From: Neobacillus sp. WH10
GTDB taxonomy: Bacteria; Bacillota; Bacilli; Bacillales; Cytobacillaceae
NCBI RefSeq assembly: GCF_030123405.1
Contig: NZ_CP126110.1
Coordinates: 3,534,001-3,598,000 of the forward strand
Direction of reading: 5' to 3'
DNA length: 64,000 nt
In this document: piece by piece, positions 17,996 to 25,291 of the stretch
Numbering within the stretch: position 1 is the first letter of the stretch
Layout: each line of letters opens with the position of its first letter
Translations under genes and position numbers: made by a program
The notes under the pieces: model-generated
What the model was told of the DNA's origin: nothing
The model's database searches: none
Seen by the model: only the letters and a program-made list of their open reading frames with translations

Positions 17996-19084
17996 TTATT
18001 TCCACCTCAGTAAGAGTAATTCGGAACTGAATCCTGGGCCAAGTGCTGTTCCTAGACCAATAGCGTTTTTAGGAATGTCCATCTCCATAAATCGCCTTAA
18101 CACATAAAATATCGTTGCTGAAGACATATTTCCATATTGCCTTAAAACCTCCAAAGAAATCTCATTCATGGAAGGTGGAATATTTAAAGCCTTTACATAT
18201 GCATCCAATACCTTTTTACCGCCAGGATGGGCAATGAAACAGTCAATTTGCCCCAGGTCGGTTTTATGCTCTGCTAAAAAACTCGTTACATTTGGCTTTA
18301 GCCAGCCTTCGATAATATGTGGGATATCACGGGAAAATATGACGAATAAGCCAGTATTCATTAATTCCCAGCCCATCACATCCAAAGAATTCGGCATAAG
18401 TGTAGATTGCGTTGCGATAATCGAAGGTGATGCTGCCTTCTTGCAATACTCCTCTTTTTTTACTTCATCACCGCAAACCAATGCGCAGGCAATTCCATCG
18501 GCAAAAAGTGATGTTCCAATTAGATTACTTTTTGAAAGGTCATTTTTCTGAAATGTTAAGCTGCATAGTTCAACAGATAGAACGATGACTTTTGCCTTTG
18601 GAAACGCTAAACAATACTCAAATGCCCTTGATAATCCGGCTGCACCACCGGCACAGCCAAGCCCCCAGATCGGTACCCGTTTTGTATGTGGTTTAAAAGG
18701 CAATTGGTCCATAATTCTTGCTTCAATACTTGGGGTTGATATGCCAGTTGTTGAAATAAAAAAAATGGCGTCTATCTCTTCAAAAGAAATATTCTTCTTA
18801 AGGAAGGTAGGATTAGTTAAGCATTTCACAACCGCTTCTTTTCCATGGATCACAGCGGACTCAATATAGGCATAGTTCTTCTCTTCAAAAGAATGATTTT
18901 CTTTAAACCATTCAATATTTTTGACAAAATGTCTTTTTTCAATTTGCCCGTTCTGAAAGGCTTTTAACAGTCTTTCAATATCCTTAAATGAATCAGCAAA
19001 AAGTTCTCTTGCAAACTCAGATGCTTGGTTCTGGGTAATTTCAAAAGGGGGAATAACCTCTGATACAGAAATAATGGCAGGCAT
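17996..19084 (-). CDS. bpsA: Type III polyketide synthase (chalcone synthase-like)
   Basis: A homodimeric ketosynthase that extends long-chain acyl-CoA with malonyl-CoA to alkylpyrones. The catalytic triad is visible: Cys in WGLGCAGGAAG (about residue 143), His in FIAHPGGKKV and Asn in YGNMSSATI. The length of 362 residues is normal. Three ATGs follow each other; the third (19084) was chosen because AGGAG then lies seven bases away. It forms an operon with bpsB. The products are membrane lipids or pigments. Confidence 0.93.
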   Translation of the reverse strand: MPAIISVSEVIPPFEITQNQASEFARELFADSFKDIERLLKAFQNGQIEKRHFVKNIEWFKENHSFEEKNYAYIESAVIHGKEAVVKCLTNPTFLKKNISFEEIDAIFFISTTGISTPSIEARIMDQLPFKPHTKRVPIWGLGCAGGAAGLSRAFEYCLAFPKAKVIVLSVELCSLTFQKNDLSKSNLIGTSLFADGIACALVCGDEVKKEEYCKKAASPSIIATQSTLMPNSLDVMGWELMNTGLFVIFSRDIPHIIEGWLKPNVTSFLAEHKTDLGQIDCFIAHPGGKKVLDAYVKALNIPPSMNEISLEVLRQYGNMSSATIFYVLRRFMEMDIPKNAIGLGTALGPGFSSELLLLRWK

Positions 19085-19172
19085 CATCATTCTCCTTCCA
19101 CATATGTAAGGGTATTTTTTCCAGCATTCAAAAGATTTATTCGAGGGATTTATAATTATTTGATAAAAAAAA

Positions 19173-19192
19173 GCTTCCCAAGACAGGGAAGC
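19173..19192 (-). terminator. Terminator of the zinc-ribbon microprotein gene
   Basis: Stem GCTTCCC/GGGAAGC with a six-base loop, followed on the minus strand by a run of eight or more T. It is downstream of the small gene at 19276-19401. Confidence 0.85.
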
Positions 19193-19275
19193 AAACGTTT
19201 TGAAGGTTGTTGTTGTGCAATTAAATTATAACTTGGATTAAGATTTCCTTCATTATATAAACATTTCCAATATCA

Positions 19276-19401
19276 TTATTGCTTTTCAGATTGCTTTTGA
19301 ACCTCAATCTTTATTTTGTTGCTCGCCAATAATCCACAAACTTTGCAATATTCTTCTTTATTATATAGAAGTCGACATTTTTCGCAATAGAATTTCTCCA
19401 A
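19276..19401 (-). CDS. 41-residue zinc-ribbon microprotein
   Basis: A small ORF too short for usual gene calling. It contains two Cys-x2-Cys knuckles, FYCEKCRLL and YCKVCGLL, spaced as in a rubredoxin-like zinc ribbon, and then a charged C-terminal tail (VQKQSEKQ). The start would be a TTG with only a weak AGGAAGTGAG site upstream, which lowers confidence. The strong terminator downstream and the ordered cysteine pattern argue for a real gene. Function unknown. Confidence 0.6.
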   Translation of the reverse strand: MEKFYCEKCRLLYNKEEYCKVCGLLASNKIKIEVQKQSEKQ

Positions 19402-19439
19402 CTAGACCACTCACTTCCTATGATAATTAAGGCATTTGT

Positions 19440-19640
19440 TTTTATCCTGTATTAACGGGCCGTAAGATACCCGCTTCAAGACTTTGAGACAATTAAAAAG
19501 AATAAGTTGGGATCAACTGAAAGTTAATACCCGATAGGTAGATACAGTGAAACTTGCCGATGTGCTTTTCATCGGCTTTGTTGAATCAATCGGGCTCGTA
19601 CTTCTTTATCAGGGCGACAGCCTTGATCATTGAGACCATA
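19440..19640 (+). other. Structured non-coding stretch, unassigned
   Basis: Between the microprotein and the oxidase operon there are about 600 non-coding bases. The first part is richer in G+C than its flanks and has paired elements: CGGG/CCCG near 19455-19473 and a strong hairpin GCCGATG/CATCGGC at 19556-19576 ending in TTT. No ORF of note. The style resembles a structured RNA or the 3' relic of an insertion sequence (IS605/tnpB-like ends come to mind), but no transposase remains, so this is a guess. Confidence 0.35.
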
Positions 19641-19830
19641 CAACAGGACTAACAATTAATAGAGGAAAAAACACTGATTGAAGGGTCTCTTTATTATATT
19701 TTTGATTTTTCACCAATGTGACTTTAATTTTACGCCTCAAACCCTCTTGTTTGTGAAATATTATTCAATTACTTTTATCACAGGGAAGGTTTGATAGTTC
19801 ACATTTTCTTCACATTTACACCTGATTCGT

Positions 19831-19846
19831 TGTGATAAAAATCACT
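19831..19846 (+). promoter_or_regulatory. Crp/Fnr-type box before the ba3 oxidase operon
   Basis: TGTGATAAAAATCACT fits TGTGA-N6-TCAC(A/T). A possible -10 (TAACAT at 19868-19873) lies 32 bases further, which would place the box close to -41.5. Two related boxes occur before norB and hcp in this window. Confidence 0.72.
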
Positions 19847-19998
19847 GTTGCATCAAGTTTTTAACATTAACATAGTAGATACCTAAGGTATGAACAATTT
19901 GTGAATTTCGAAATTTCATAGTTTACTTTCACGATTGTTTTGTATTATGAAAGAGAACTTATTTATTTAATTCAATTTTCTGAAGGGAGTGCAAGGGG

Positions 19999-20148
19999 AT
20001 GGCGAAAGCGGAACTGAATACAAAACAAAAAACAGAAGTAGAAGACAGCTCTTCTCTTAAAGGGACATTAGCGTCCGTTTTCTTATTGGGAGCGTTTCTT
20101 ATTGTCACCTGGGTAGGTGTTTACTACCTATTCGTAGACCGTTTTTAA
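19999..20148 (+). CDS. Small subunit of ba3-type cytochrome c oxidase (subunit IIa-like)
   Basis: A 49-residue protein with a charged N-terminus and one membrane helix (ASVFLLGAFLIVTWVGVYYLF). Its position just before subunit II and its size match the single-helix subunit IIa of B-family (ba3) haem-copper oxidases. GGGAGTG lies upstream, and the stop is 21 bases before the chosen start of subunit II. It is too short for routine ORF calling but well supported by context. Confidence 0.82.
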   Translation: MAKAELNTKQKTEVEDSSSLKGTLASVFLLGAFLIVTWVGVYYLFVDRF

Positions 20149-20169
20149 TGATTGAAGGGGGAAAAAGTT

Positions 20170-20646
20170 ATGCACATGCATAAATTTGAAAAAATTTGGC
20201 TGACTTTCGGTATTGGCTGCCTTGTCATTTTTTTAGCAGTAATAGGTGTTAGCGCCTTCTATCTTGGCAACAAACCGCCAAGCTGTTTAACAACTGTTAA
20301 TCCTGAAAAGGTAGATCAAACCAAACCTTTTGACAAACCAGGACTTCACAAAGTTGAAGGAAAAGATTGGGACTACGAATTAGTTTACGTAGCATCCGCT
20401 TTCTCTTATAATCCGGCTAAAGTAGAAGTACCGCTTGGTGCTAAAGTAAAAGTCATTGCCACAACAAAAGACGTCATCCATGGCTTCGAAATGGCTGGGA
20501 CAAATATTAATATGATGCTTGAACCTGGTTATGTCAGCGAATATACAACAACATTTGACAAAGCAGGCGAATATTTAATTGTTTGTAATGAATATTGTGG
20601 TGCCGGGCACCATTTAATGAGTTCGATGATTGAGGTGGTAAAATAA
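20170..20646 (+). CDS. cbaB: ba3-type cytochrome c oxidase subunit II (CuA)
   Basis: Electron-entry subunit of a B-family haem-copper oxidase. It has 158 residues, one N-terminal anchor helix (IWLTFGIGCLVIFLAVIGVSA) and a cupredoxin domain. The CuA motif CNEYCGAGHHLM is near the C-terminus, so both bridging cysteines, the His and the Met are present; the other His lies in VIHGFEMAGTNIN. The ATG at 20170 was preferred to the TTG at 20152 because AAGGGGG precedes it at a proper distance. It overlaps subunit I by one base. Confidence 0.92.
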   Translation: MHMHKFEKIWLTFGIGCLVIFLAVIGVSAFYLGNKPPSCLTTVNPEKVDQTKPFDKPGLHKVEGKDWDYELVYVASAFSYNPAKVEVPLGAKVKVIATTKDVIHGFEMAGTNINMMLEPGYVSEYTTTFDKAGEYLIVCNEYCGAGHHLMSSMIEVVK

Positions 20647-22313
20647 TGGTTAACAGTGCAGCTGCAAAAGTAAAAGTTGACCCTCGTGATGCAAAGCTTT
20701 CAATGGCTCACTTCTTTGTTGCCTTTTCAGCACTTGCTCTTGGAGGATTAATGGGTCTCCTGCAAACCCTTGTCCGCTCCGGAAAATGGGAACTTCCATG
20801 GGGAATTGATTATTATCAAATTTTAACAGTCCATGGGGTATTAATGGGTCTTGTGTTAACAACCTTCTTCATTATGGGATTCCAATATGCTGCCGTAAGC
20901 AGAACAACCGGCGGACATTCGAACGCCGCACGCCGCACTGGCTGGATTGGCTTTTGGGTCATGTTAATCGGTACGTTAATGGCAGCTACAATGGTTCTTC
21001 TTAAAGAGGCATCTGTTCTTTATACATTTTATGCACCACTTAAAGCACACTGGATTTTTTACTTAGGTTTAACCTTCGTCGTTGTCGGAAGCTGGCTTGA
21101 TGGTGCGGCTCAGATCATGACCTATGCAAGATGGCGCAAAAACAATCCTGGTCAGCCAAGTCCATTATTAAGCTTTATGGCAGTAATCAATACGGTAATG
21201 TGGATTGTCGCGACTTTAGGTGTAGCTGCAACTGTCCTATTCCAGTTACTTCCTTGGTCACTAGGTTTAGTTGATACTGTAGATGTTTTAGTCAGCCGGA
21301 CGTTGTTCTGGTACTTTGGACACCCGCTTGTTTATTTCTGGTTACTACCAGCTTATATGTGCTGGTATGCGATTATTCCAAAAATTATTGGTGGAAAAAT
21401 TTTCTCAGATTCTTTAGCACGATTGTCCTTTATTTTGTTCTTGCTGTTTTCCATTCCGGTTGGTTTTCACCACCAACTAACAGAGCCTGGAATTGATCCT
21501 GCTTGGAAGTTTTTCCAAGTAATTCTTACTTTCATGGTAGTTATTCCTTCCTTAATGACTGCTTTCTCTCTATTCGCAACATTTGAGAGATATGGACGGT
21601 CTAAGGGAGCGACAGGTCTTTTTGGCTGGTTTAGAGTGCTTCCATGGGGCGACGCCCGCTTTATTGTTCCATTTATCGGTATGGCAAGTTTTATTCCTGC
21701 CGGAGCCGGTGGACTTATCAATGCTTCTAACCAAATGGACCAAGTCGTGCATAACACCATTTGGGTAACAGGTCACTTCCATTTAACACTTGCAACATCC
21801 GTTGTGTTAACGTTTTTTGGAATTTCCTACTGGTTGGTTCCGCATTTAACTGGACGCAAATTAACGAAAGCCATGAATAAATTAGCCATCATTCAAGCGT
21901 GGGTTTGGTTCATTGGTATGACTTTCATGTCAGGTGCAATGCATTTCCAAGGTCTTCTTGGCGGACCAAGACGTTCTGCATTCTCTACGTACGGCGGTGC
22001 AAAGCAAGCGGCTGAGTGGATTCCTTACCAAGTCGCTCAGGCAGTTGGCGGCTCGATATTATTCCTTGGAATTATTTTAGTGCTGATCATCTTTATTAAC
22101 CTTGCATTCTTTGCTCCTAAAGGAGAACAGGAATTCCCAGTTGCTGAAGCAGAAAACCCGGAAGAAAAAGCACCAATGGTATTTGAAAACTGGAAATTAT
22201 GGCTTGGTATTACAGCGGCCCTAATTCTGTTCGCTTACACGATTCCGTTTATTGATATCATTCAAAATGCACCTCCAGGGTCAAAGGGATTCCAAACTTG
22301 GAGTAAATGGTAA
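20646..22313 (+). CDS. cbaA: ba3-type cytochrome c oxidase subunit I
   Basis: Catalytic subunit with the low-spin haem and the haem-CuB centre, reducing oxygen to water with proton pumping. It has 555 residues and about 13 helices. Histidine ligands are visible in LTVHGVLMGLV, in FWYFGHPLVYFWLLPAY (CuB, with the Tyr) and in VTGHFHLTLATSV. B-family features are the FGHPLVYFWLLPAY form and the short length. The start codon overlaps the subunit II stop. The enzyme probably accepts electrons from a membrane cytochrome c not encoded here. Confidence 0.94.
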   Translation: MVNSAAAKVKVDPRDAKLSMAHFFVAFSALALGGLMGLLQTLVRSGKWELPWGIDYYQILTVHGVLMGLVLTTFFIMGFQYAAVSRTTGGHSNAARRTGWIGFWVMLIGTLMAATMVLLKEASVLYTFYAPLKAHWIFYLGLTFVVVGSWLDGAAQIMTYARWRKNNPGQPSPLLSFMAVINTVMWIVATLGVAATVLFQLLPWSLGLVDTVDVLVSRTLFWYFGHPLVYFWLLPAYMCWYAIIPKIIGGKIFSDSLARLSFILFLLFSIPVGFHHQLTEPGIDPAWKFFQVILTFMVVIPSLMTAFSLFATFERYGRSKGATGLFGWFRVLPWGDARFIVPFIGMASFIPAGAGGLINASNQMDQVVHNTIWVTGHFHLTLATSVVLTFFGISYWLVPHLTGRKLTKAMNKLAIIQAWVWFIGMTFMSGAMHFQGLLGGPRRSAFSTYGGAKQAAEWIPYQVAQAVGGSILFLGIILVLIIFINLAFFAPKGEQEFPVAEAENPEEKAPMVFENWKLWLGITAALILFAYTIPFIDIIQNAPPGSKGFQTWSKW

Positions 22314-22340
22314 GTCAATTTTATTATTAAGTTAATGTGA

Positions 22341-22370
22341 AAGGCTTCAATCCTAGATTGAAGCCTTTTT
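22341..22370. terminator. Terminator after cbaA and the DMT permease
   Basis: Stem AAGGCTTCAATC/GATTGAAGCCTT with a CTA loop and T5 on the plus strand. It lies between two convergent genes. Confidence 0.92.
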
Positions 22371-23264
22371 ATTATATATCTTCCCTTTGCTTTTTTTAGA
22401 ACGATTAATAAATAGAACTGAAAAAAGGATTACCATTGATCCGATTGCTTGGATGCCACCAAAACCTTCATCATACAGAAAAACACTTAAAATAGTAGCA
22501 ACAATTGGTTCTACGGTGGCAATAATGGCTGCTTTACTTCCTTCTACTTTTTCAAGTCCTTTTGTATAAAGTAAATAAGCGATTACCGTAGGAAATAGGC
22601 CTAGACCGATACCATAAAAAAGAATCTCACCACTCATAAGGAGGCTCCATTTATCCCAGAGATGTGTCAATGGCAGTAATGCAAGCGATGCGACAATAAA
22701 GGTATACAAGGTTACCGTAAAGGTTGAATATTTTTTCAAAGCAAATTTACCAAATATCGTGTATAAGGCATAACCAAAGCCTGCCCCAAGCCCTGTTAGA
22801 ATCCCGATTGGACGAATGGCTGTCGCAGCATTTAGATTAACACCGGCAACCAATATGCAGCCAACAATAGTCGCTAATACGGATAGTATTTTAGTGGAAT
22901 CCATATTTTCCTTTAAAAATATATAGGATAATATAGTTACAAAAGCTGGTGCTGTATATAATAAAATCACCGCAAGCGACAAATTCATTTGATTAATAGC
23001 AGAAAAATAGCACCAATTAAATAAAACAATGCTGCAGATCCCCGTTCCAATAAATAGTCCGATATCAGGAAAATTGATTTTCATTTGTACTGGGTATTTT
23101 ATTACTCCAATAAATCCGAGCAATATTCCAGCTGTGACAACCCTTATCGTAACAATTTCCATCGGGGTAAAACCTGCTTCAGTAAGTTTCCTTACAAATA
23201 TTGCAATAATCCCCCATAATGATGCACTTATTGCAATGAATATAATGGGTATGATTTTCTTCAA
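22353..23264 (-). CDS. DMT-superfamily (EamA) permease
   Basis: A 303-residue membrane protein with ten predicted helices in two EamA repeats (ISASLWGIIAIFVRKL at the start, EPIVATILSVFLYDE in the second repeat). The substrate is unknown. The start overlaps the carboxypeptidase stop by four bases (ATG within the end of that gene), so the two are cotranscribed. A basic C-terminal tail (NRSKKSKGKIYNKK) follows the positive-inside rule. Confidence 0.9.
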   Translation of the reverse strand: MKKIIPIIFIAISASLWGIIAIFVRKLTEAGFTPMEIVTIRVVTAGILLGFIGVIKYPVQMKINFPDIGLFIGTGICSIVLFNWCYFSAINQMNLSLAVILLYTAPAFVTILSYIFLKENMDSTKILSVLATIVGCILVAGVNLNAATAIRPIGILTGLGAGFGYALYTIFGKFALKKYSTFTVTLYTFIVASLALLPLTHLWDKWSLLMSGEILFYGIGLGLFPTVIAYLLYTKGLEKVEGSKAAIIATVEPIVATILSVFLYDEGFGGIQAIGSMVILFSVLFINRSKKSKGKIYNKKASI

Positions 23265-24763
23265 TTTAACTGATAAACCTTTCCATATTTCTCAGAAAGA
23301 TAATCAATCAAATATTTAGCATTTAGGCCTTCTCCTGTGACATCCTGTAAGATTTCAAGCGGCTTCTTCATTTTTCCATATTGATGAATATTTTTTGTCA
23401 GCCATTCTTTAATCGGGAGGAGGTTACCTTCCTCTAATAAAAGATCGAAATTTGGAAGCTCCTCGAGCATTTTATGCTTAAATTGTGCAGCATACATATA
23501 CCCTAATGCGTAGGATGGGAAATAACCAAAGCTGCCACCAGACCAATGGACATCCTGAAGTACTCCCACTCCGTCATGTTCAGGACGAATGCCTAAGTAC
23601 TCTTCGTACTTGTCATTCCAAATCCTTGGCAGGTCTTTCACTTCAATTTCATCATTAAATAACCCTTTTTCAATCTCATACCGGATCATCACATGAAGCG
23701 GGTAGGTTAATTCGTCTGCTTCAATTCTAATCAGTGATGGCTTAGATTCATTAATTGCACGATAGAATTCTTCTATTTCAACTTGATCAAACTGACCATT
23801 TGTATATGACTTCAATAAGTTGTAGTTATTTTTCCAAAATGAAAAACTTCGTCCTAGAATATTCTCATAGAAAAGAGACTGCGATTCGTGAATTCCCGTT
23901 GAAGTTCCAGTGCAAAGCGGTGTACCAATCAAGGATTTTGAAATATTTTGTTCGTATAAAGCATGACCTCCCTCGTGAATTGTACCAAAAACAGCTGTAC
24001 GAAAGTCGTTTTCATCATACCTTGTGGTCACACGGACATCTCCGGGATTTAAACCGATTGCAAAAGGATGAACGGTTTCATCAAGTCTTCCTGCATTGAA
24101 GTTATAACCCATTTTTTCGAGGATTTTCAAACTAAATTCGCGTTGATTTTCCTTAGAAAATCTTTCAAATATGAAGTCTGTTTTGGGCTTATTGGAGGAC
24201 TCAGAAATCTGTTTGACCAAAGGGACAATTTTTTCCCTTAGTTCGCCAAATACTTGATCCAATACTTCCATCGTAATACCAGGTTCGTACATGTCTAATA
24301 AAACATCATACTTATTTTCCTCATAGCCCCAATGGCTGATGAACCGTTTTGTCATTGCAACTAGCTTTTCTAGGTATGGACTAAACAATGCAAAATCAGC
24401 CTTTTCCTTGGCTTCCTCCCAGACACTTTCTGCCTTTGATTGGAGTATGACAAACTCTTTGTATTCTTCGGCCGGTATTTTTTTGTTTCGCTCATATTCT
24501 TTTTTGCACTCTTCGAGGATCTTTTTCGTTTTTTCGGAAATCGGCTGTTTTGATAAATTGGCTATGTAAGCTGCCATCTCCTCGGATGTAGACATTTTAA
24601 ATACTTCAGAAGATAACATTCCGATCACTTCCGACCGTTGTTCCACCGCCTGCTTGGGAGCACCCGTTCTAAGATCCCAATAAATTAATCCTAGTGCTTC
24701 ATTATAAGCAGACATTTTTTTTACATAATCCAAAAATTCTTTTTCTAATTGTACAAAACTCAT
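23261..24763 (-). CDS. ypwA: Metallocarboxypeptidase, M32 family
   Basis: A 500-residue cytosolic zinc carboxypeptidase that removes C-terminal residues, as B. subtilis YpwA and Thermus carboxypeptidase. The zinc motif HEGGH lies in FGTIHEGGHALYEQ (about residue 263), followed by the second motif HESQSLFYEN with the third ligand. The length is typical. It is first in a two-gene unit with the DMT permease. Confidence 0.94.
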   Translation of the reverse strand: MSFVQLEKEFLDYVKKMSAYNEALGLIYWDLRTGAPKQAVEQRSEVIGMLSSEVFKMSTSEEMAAYIANLSKQPISEKTKKILEECKKEYERNKKIPAEEYKEFVILQSKAESVWEEAKEKADFALFSPYLEKLVAMTKRFISHWGYEENKYDVLLDMYEPGITMEVLDQVFGELREKIVPLVKQISESSNKPKTDFIFERFSKENQREFSLKILEKMGYNFNAGRLDETVHPFAIGLNPGDVRVTTRYDENDFRTAVFGTIHEGGHALYEQNISKSLIGTPLCTGTSTGIHESQSLFYENILGRSFSFWKNNYNLLKSYTNGQFDQVEIEEFYRAINESKPSLIRIEADELTYPLHVMIRYEIEKGLFNDEIEVKDLPRIWNDKYEEYLGIRPEHDGVGVLQDVHWSGGSFGYFPSYALGYMYAAQFKHKMLEELPNFDLLLEEGNLLPIKEWLTKNIHQYGKMKKPLEILQDVTGEGLNAKYLIDYLSEKYGKVYQLN

Positions 24764-24849
24764 TGGAAATCCCCCTCTCTTACTGACAGATAAATTTTAC
24801 CATATTTTTCTGAAAAAAAGTTGTTGTATGGCTTTAACTGGATAAAAAA

Positions 24850-24873
24850 ACAACAGAAAAGAAATTCTGTTGT
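24850..24873 (-). terminator. Strong minus-strand terminator without an obvious gene
   Basis: Stem ACAACAGAA/TTCTGTTGT with a six-base loop, followed on the minus strand by seven T. Upstream of it on this strand (24874-25060) no protein gene is visible, only a ribosome binding site AAAAGGAG in front of ATG-AAG-TAA at 24988-24996. It may end a small RNA. The rest of 24764-25119 holds nothing else I can name. Confidence 0.75.
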
Positions 24874-25119
24874 AAAATAAAGATAAAGGGAAAAGAGGAT
24901 GTAACCTAGAAAATAAAATTACTTACGTAAAATGAGTAGAAAGAGTTAAGGGACCTGGTTTTTTCAAAGACACTTAAAACCAAAAAATTACTTCATTAAT
25001 CACTCCTTTTTAGATTGTTAACTTCTCTTTTATAATAAGTAAGCATCATTATATGAAAATGCTTCGTATCACACCTAATACATGATTTTATTAATATGAT
25101 GTGTCTGGAGGCTGGAAAA

Positions 25120-25272
25120 TTGAGGGAATTAGTGAGTTTATGTAAATGCTGTAAAAAAGATGTCTATTGCATAGATGGTTTTTTTAACGGTGTCCATACA
25201 GAAGAAAAAGAGATTTACTGTTTTGAATGTTATGAAAAACTTATGAAAGAAAACGAAAATCCGCAAAGCTAA
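25120..25272 (+). CDS. 50-residue cysteine-rich microprotein
   Basis: A short ORF starting from TTG with GGAGG eight bases upstream. The cysteines are ordered as CKCC (about residues 8-11), a single C (YCIDG) and CFEC (about residues 33-36), which suggests one treble-clef or zinc-ribbon site. The stop codon lies in the stem of the terminator shared with norB. It is convergent with norB, but a functional link is only an inference. Not recognised by name. Confidence 0.68.
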   Translation: MRELVSLCKCCKKDVYCIDGFFNGVHTEEKEIYCFECYEKLMKENENPQS

Positions 25273-25289
25273 GCTTTACGGATTTTTTC
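25258..25289. terminator. Terminator between the microprotein and norB
   Basis: Inverted repeat AATCCGcaAAGCT/AGCTTtaCGGATT followed by T6. It lies between convergent genes and overlaps the stop codon of the small Cys-rich gene. Confidence 0.85.
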
Positions 25290-25291
25290 TA

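Noticed and set aside
19902..19918. Palindrome TGAATTTCGAAATTTCA before the ba3 operon
   Set aside because: AT-rich dyad with no known regulator consensus; spacing does not fit Rex. Kept only as a note.
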